Position numbers and translations under genes: made by a program. From Acidobacteriota bacterium (GTDB taxonomy: Bacteria; Acidobacteriota; Vicinamibacteria; Vicinamibacterales; 2-12-FULL-66-21), in assembly GCA_013362195.1 (NCBI GenBank), contig JABFWM010000484.1, positions 1-6,066 of the forward strand: DNA of 6,066 bases, written 5' to 3'. The notes under the pieces are model-generated. The model did not search any database. It saw only the letters and a program-made list of their open reading frames with translations, and was not told where the DNA came from. Shown here in pieces: positions 5,300 through 6,066 of this stretch (position 1 is the first letter of the stretch; every line of letters starts with the position of its first letter).

Positions 5300-6066
5300 C
5301 TAAGGACTTCCGCCCAGCCGCACACGAATTTGTGCGCCGGAGGGCTCGCGGAAGACGACCGCCCTCGGCTCGATGGCCGCAATCACCCGGCGGCCGACGG
5401 CATCGCCAACCCCCAGTACCCGTCCGTCGATCATCGCCAGGCGCCGATCTTCTGCCACCAGAATGGTCGAGACCTTCGGCAGCGCGTCGTGCAGAAGTTC
5501 CTCCTTTGCTGTTGGTTGCGGTCGTCTCGCGTGTGTCGCGGCACCCGGCGGGGGCGGTCCCGGAGTCGTCAGAACGGGCGGCGCGGCGGCGGCCGGACGG
5601 TGAGATTCGCCGGGCGCCGCCGGCGGTGACGAGGGGGACGGACCCGCCGGGTGGGCGGACTGGCGTCCCGGTCCGCCGCTCGATGGCGTGGCGGCCGGTC
5701 GCTGGGACGGGGGTGACGAGGGCCCCGTCGGAGCGCTCGCGCCGGCACGCTCGGATCCGACGGCAGGCGGAACCTCCGTGGATCCTCGCGTGCCTGCTGT
5801 GGCCGACGCATCGACCCGCGGCCGTGGCGGCACGGGAGTGGTTGACGGCAATGGCGTGGACCGAGCCGGGGAGCCGGCGGGTTTCGGGGGCGTCGGCGTG
5901 CCGCCGGGCGCGGGGGTCGGACGGGTCGCGGGCGCAGGTGCCGCGTGAGGCGGGTTCGTGCCGGATACGGGCGGTGTCTGTCCCCGGCGCGAATACCACA
6001 GCCAGGCAGCGCCGGCGACCGCGAGTGTCAGCGCCGCGGCAAGCAGCAGCCGGCCGGTGGGGACGC
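5300..6066 (-). CDS. GspB-like type II secretion protein, N-terminus beyond window
   Basis: Probable bitopic inner-membrane protein of a type II secretion or pilus assembly complex; GspB-family proteins work with GspA or the secretin at the periplasmic face. The frame is open from the TAG at 5302-5300 to the right edge, with 254 residues visible. Visible residues 6-24 form one hydrophobic helix (LLLAAALTLAVAGAAWLWY) followed by Arg-Arg. Residues about 28-186 are a long linker dominated by Pro, Ala, Thr, Ser and Gly. Residues about 187-254 form the C-terminal domain, with STILVAEDRRLAMIDGRVLG followed by GDAVG and an ending in VRVRLGG-like strands. That pattern (strand, RRLAMIDGRV, GD-x-VG, strands) fits the GspB C-terminal family (T2SSB). 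An in-frame TTG at 5851 is rejected as the start because it sits inside the linker and would remove the membrane anchor. Family N-termini put about 20 residues before the helix, so the start is probably only tens of bases outside the window. It lies 85 bases upstream of the motor ATPase gene. Confidence 0.75.
   Translation of the reverse strand, partial: VPTGRLLLAAALTLAVAGAAWLWYSRRGQTPPVSGTNPPHAAPAPATRPTPAPGGTPTPPKPAGSPARSTPLPSTTPVPPRPRVDASATAGTRGSTEVPPAVGSERAGASAPTGPSSPPSQRPAATPSSGGPGRQSAHPAGPSPSSPPAAPGESHRPAAAAPPVLTTPGPPPPGAATHARRPQPTAKEELLHDALPKVSTILVAEDRRLAMIDGRVLGVGDAVGRRVIAAIEPRAVVFREPSGAQIRVRLGGSP

Noticed and set aside
5215..5382. Upstream extension of the motor ATPase to an ATG at 5382
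   Set aside because: It would overlap the end of the GspB-like gene and the candidate promoter and add 56 residues unlike any family N-terminus. GTG at 5214 has AGGA just upstream and the conserved start RKKIGE.
5300..5851. TTG at 5851 as the start of the GspB-like gene
   Set aside because: The frame stays open to the window edge and the upstream part encodes a clear membrane helix, so the TTG is an internal Leu in the linker.
5274..5999. 241-codon minus-strand frame overlapping the GspB-like gene
   Set aside because: It is a different frame over the same bases, with Arg/Gly-rich shadow composition and no domain; the frame ending at 5300 has the helix and C-terminal domain.

Overview
The window is GC-rich, densely coding bacterial DNA with five protein genes and no RNA gene, insertion sequence or CRISPR array that I can see. 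The best taxonomic hint is the first gene, a duplicated FtsX/MacB-type permease of the ADOP kind (acidobacterial duplicated orphan permease). That family is characteristic of Acidobacteriota and also occurs in some related soil phyla. With the high GC and the linked secretion genes, I infer a soil-type acidobacterium, perhaps of the Vicinamibacteria type. This is inference, not a measured assignment.

Layout. Positions 1-1531 (+ strand) hold the 3' two thirds or so of the ADOP permease, whose 5' end lies outside the window. It converges on a block of four minus-strand genes. Read in their direction of transcription (right to left) these are: (i) a GspB-like secretion protein at 5300-6066, open at the window edge, with one transmembrane helix, a very long Pro/Ala/Thr-rich linker and a GspB-type C-terminal domain; (ii) a PilB/GspE-family assembly ATPase at 3199-5214, carrying an extra C-terminal tail with four CxxC motifs (a predicted double zinc ribbon); (iii) a J-domain protein at 2381-3202, whose TTG start overlaps the ATPase stop codon; (iv) a LolD/MacB-type ABC ATPase at 1597-2304. 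An 85-bp gap between (i) and (ii) holds a credible sigma-70-like promoter. The gap between (iii) and (iv) is 76 bp, and the convergent gap between (iv) and the permease is 65 bp.

How the genes may work together. GspB-like and PilB/GspE proteins belong to the related type IV pilus and type II secretion machines, so the minus-strand block is probably part of a cell-envelope filament or secretion locus. The J-domain protein appears translationally coupled to the motor ATPase, which suggests a dedicated co-chaperone. The ABC ATPase has no permease beside it on its own strand. It may serve a permease elsewhere, play a PilH-like role (Myxococcus xanthus has an ABC transporter, PilGHI, needed for pilus assembly), or energise the convergent orphan permease. 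The most unusual points are the zinc-ribbon tail on the motor ATPase and the coupled J-domain protein with an unrecognised C-terminal domain.
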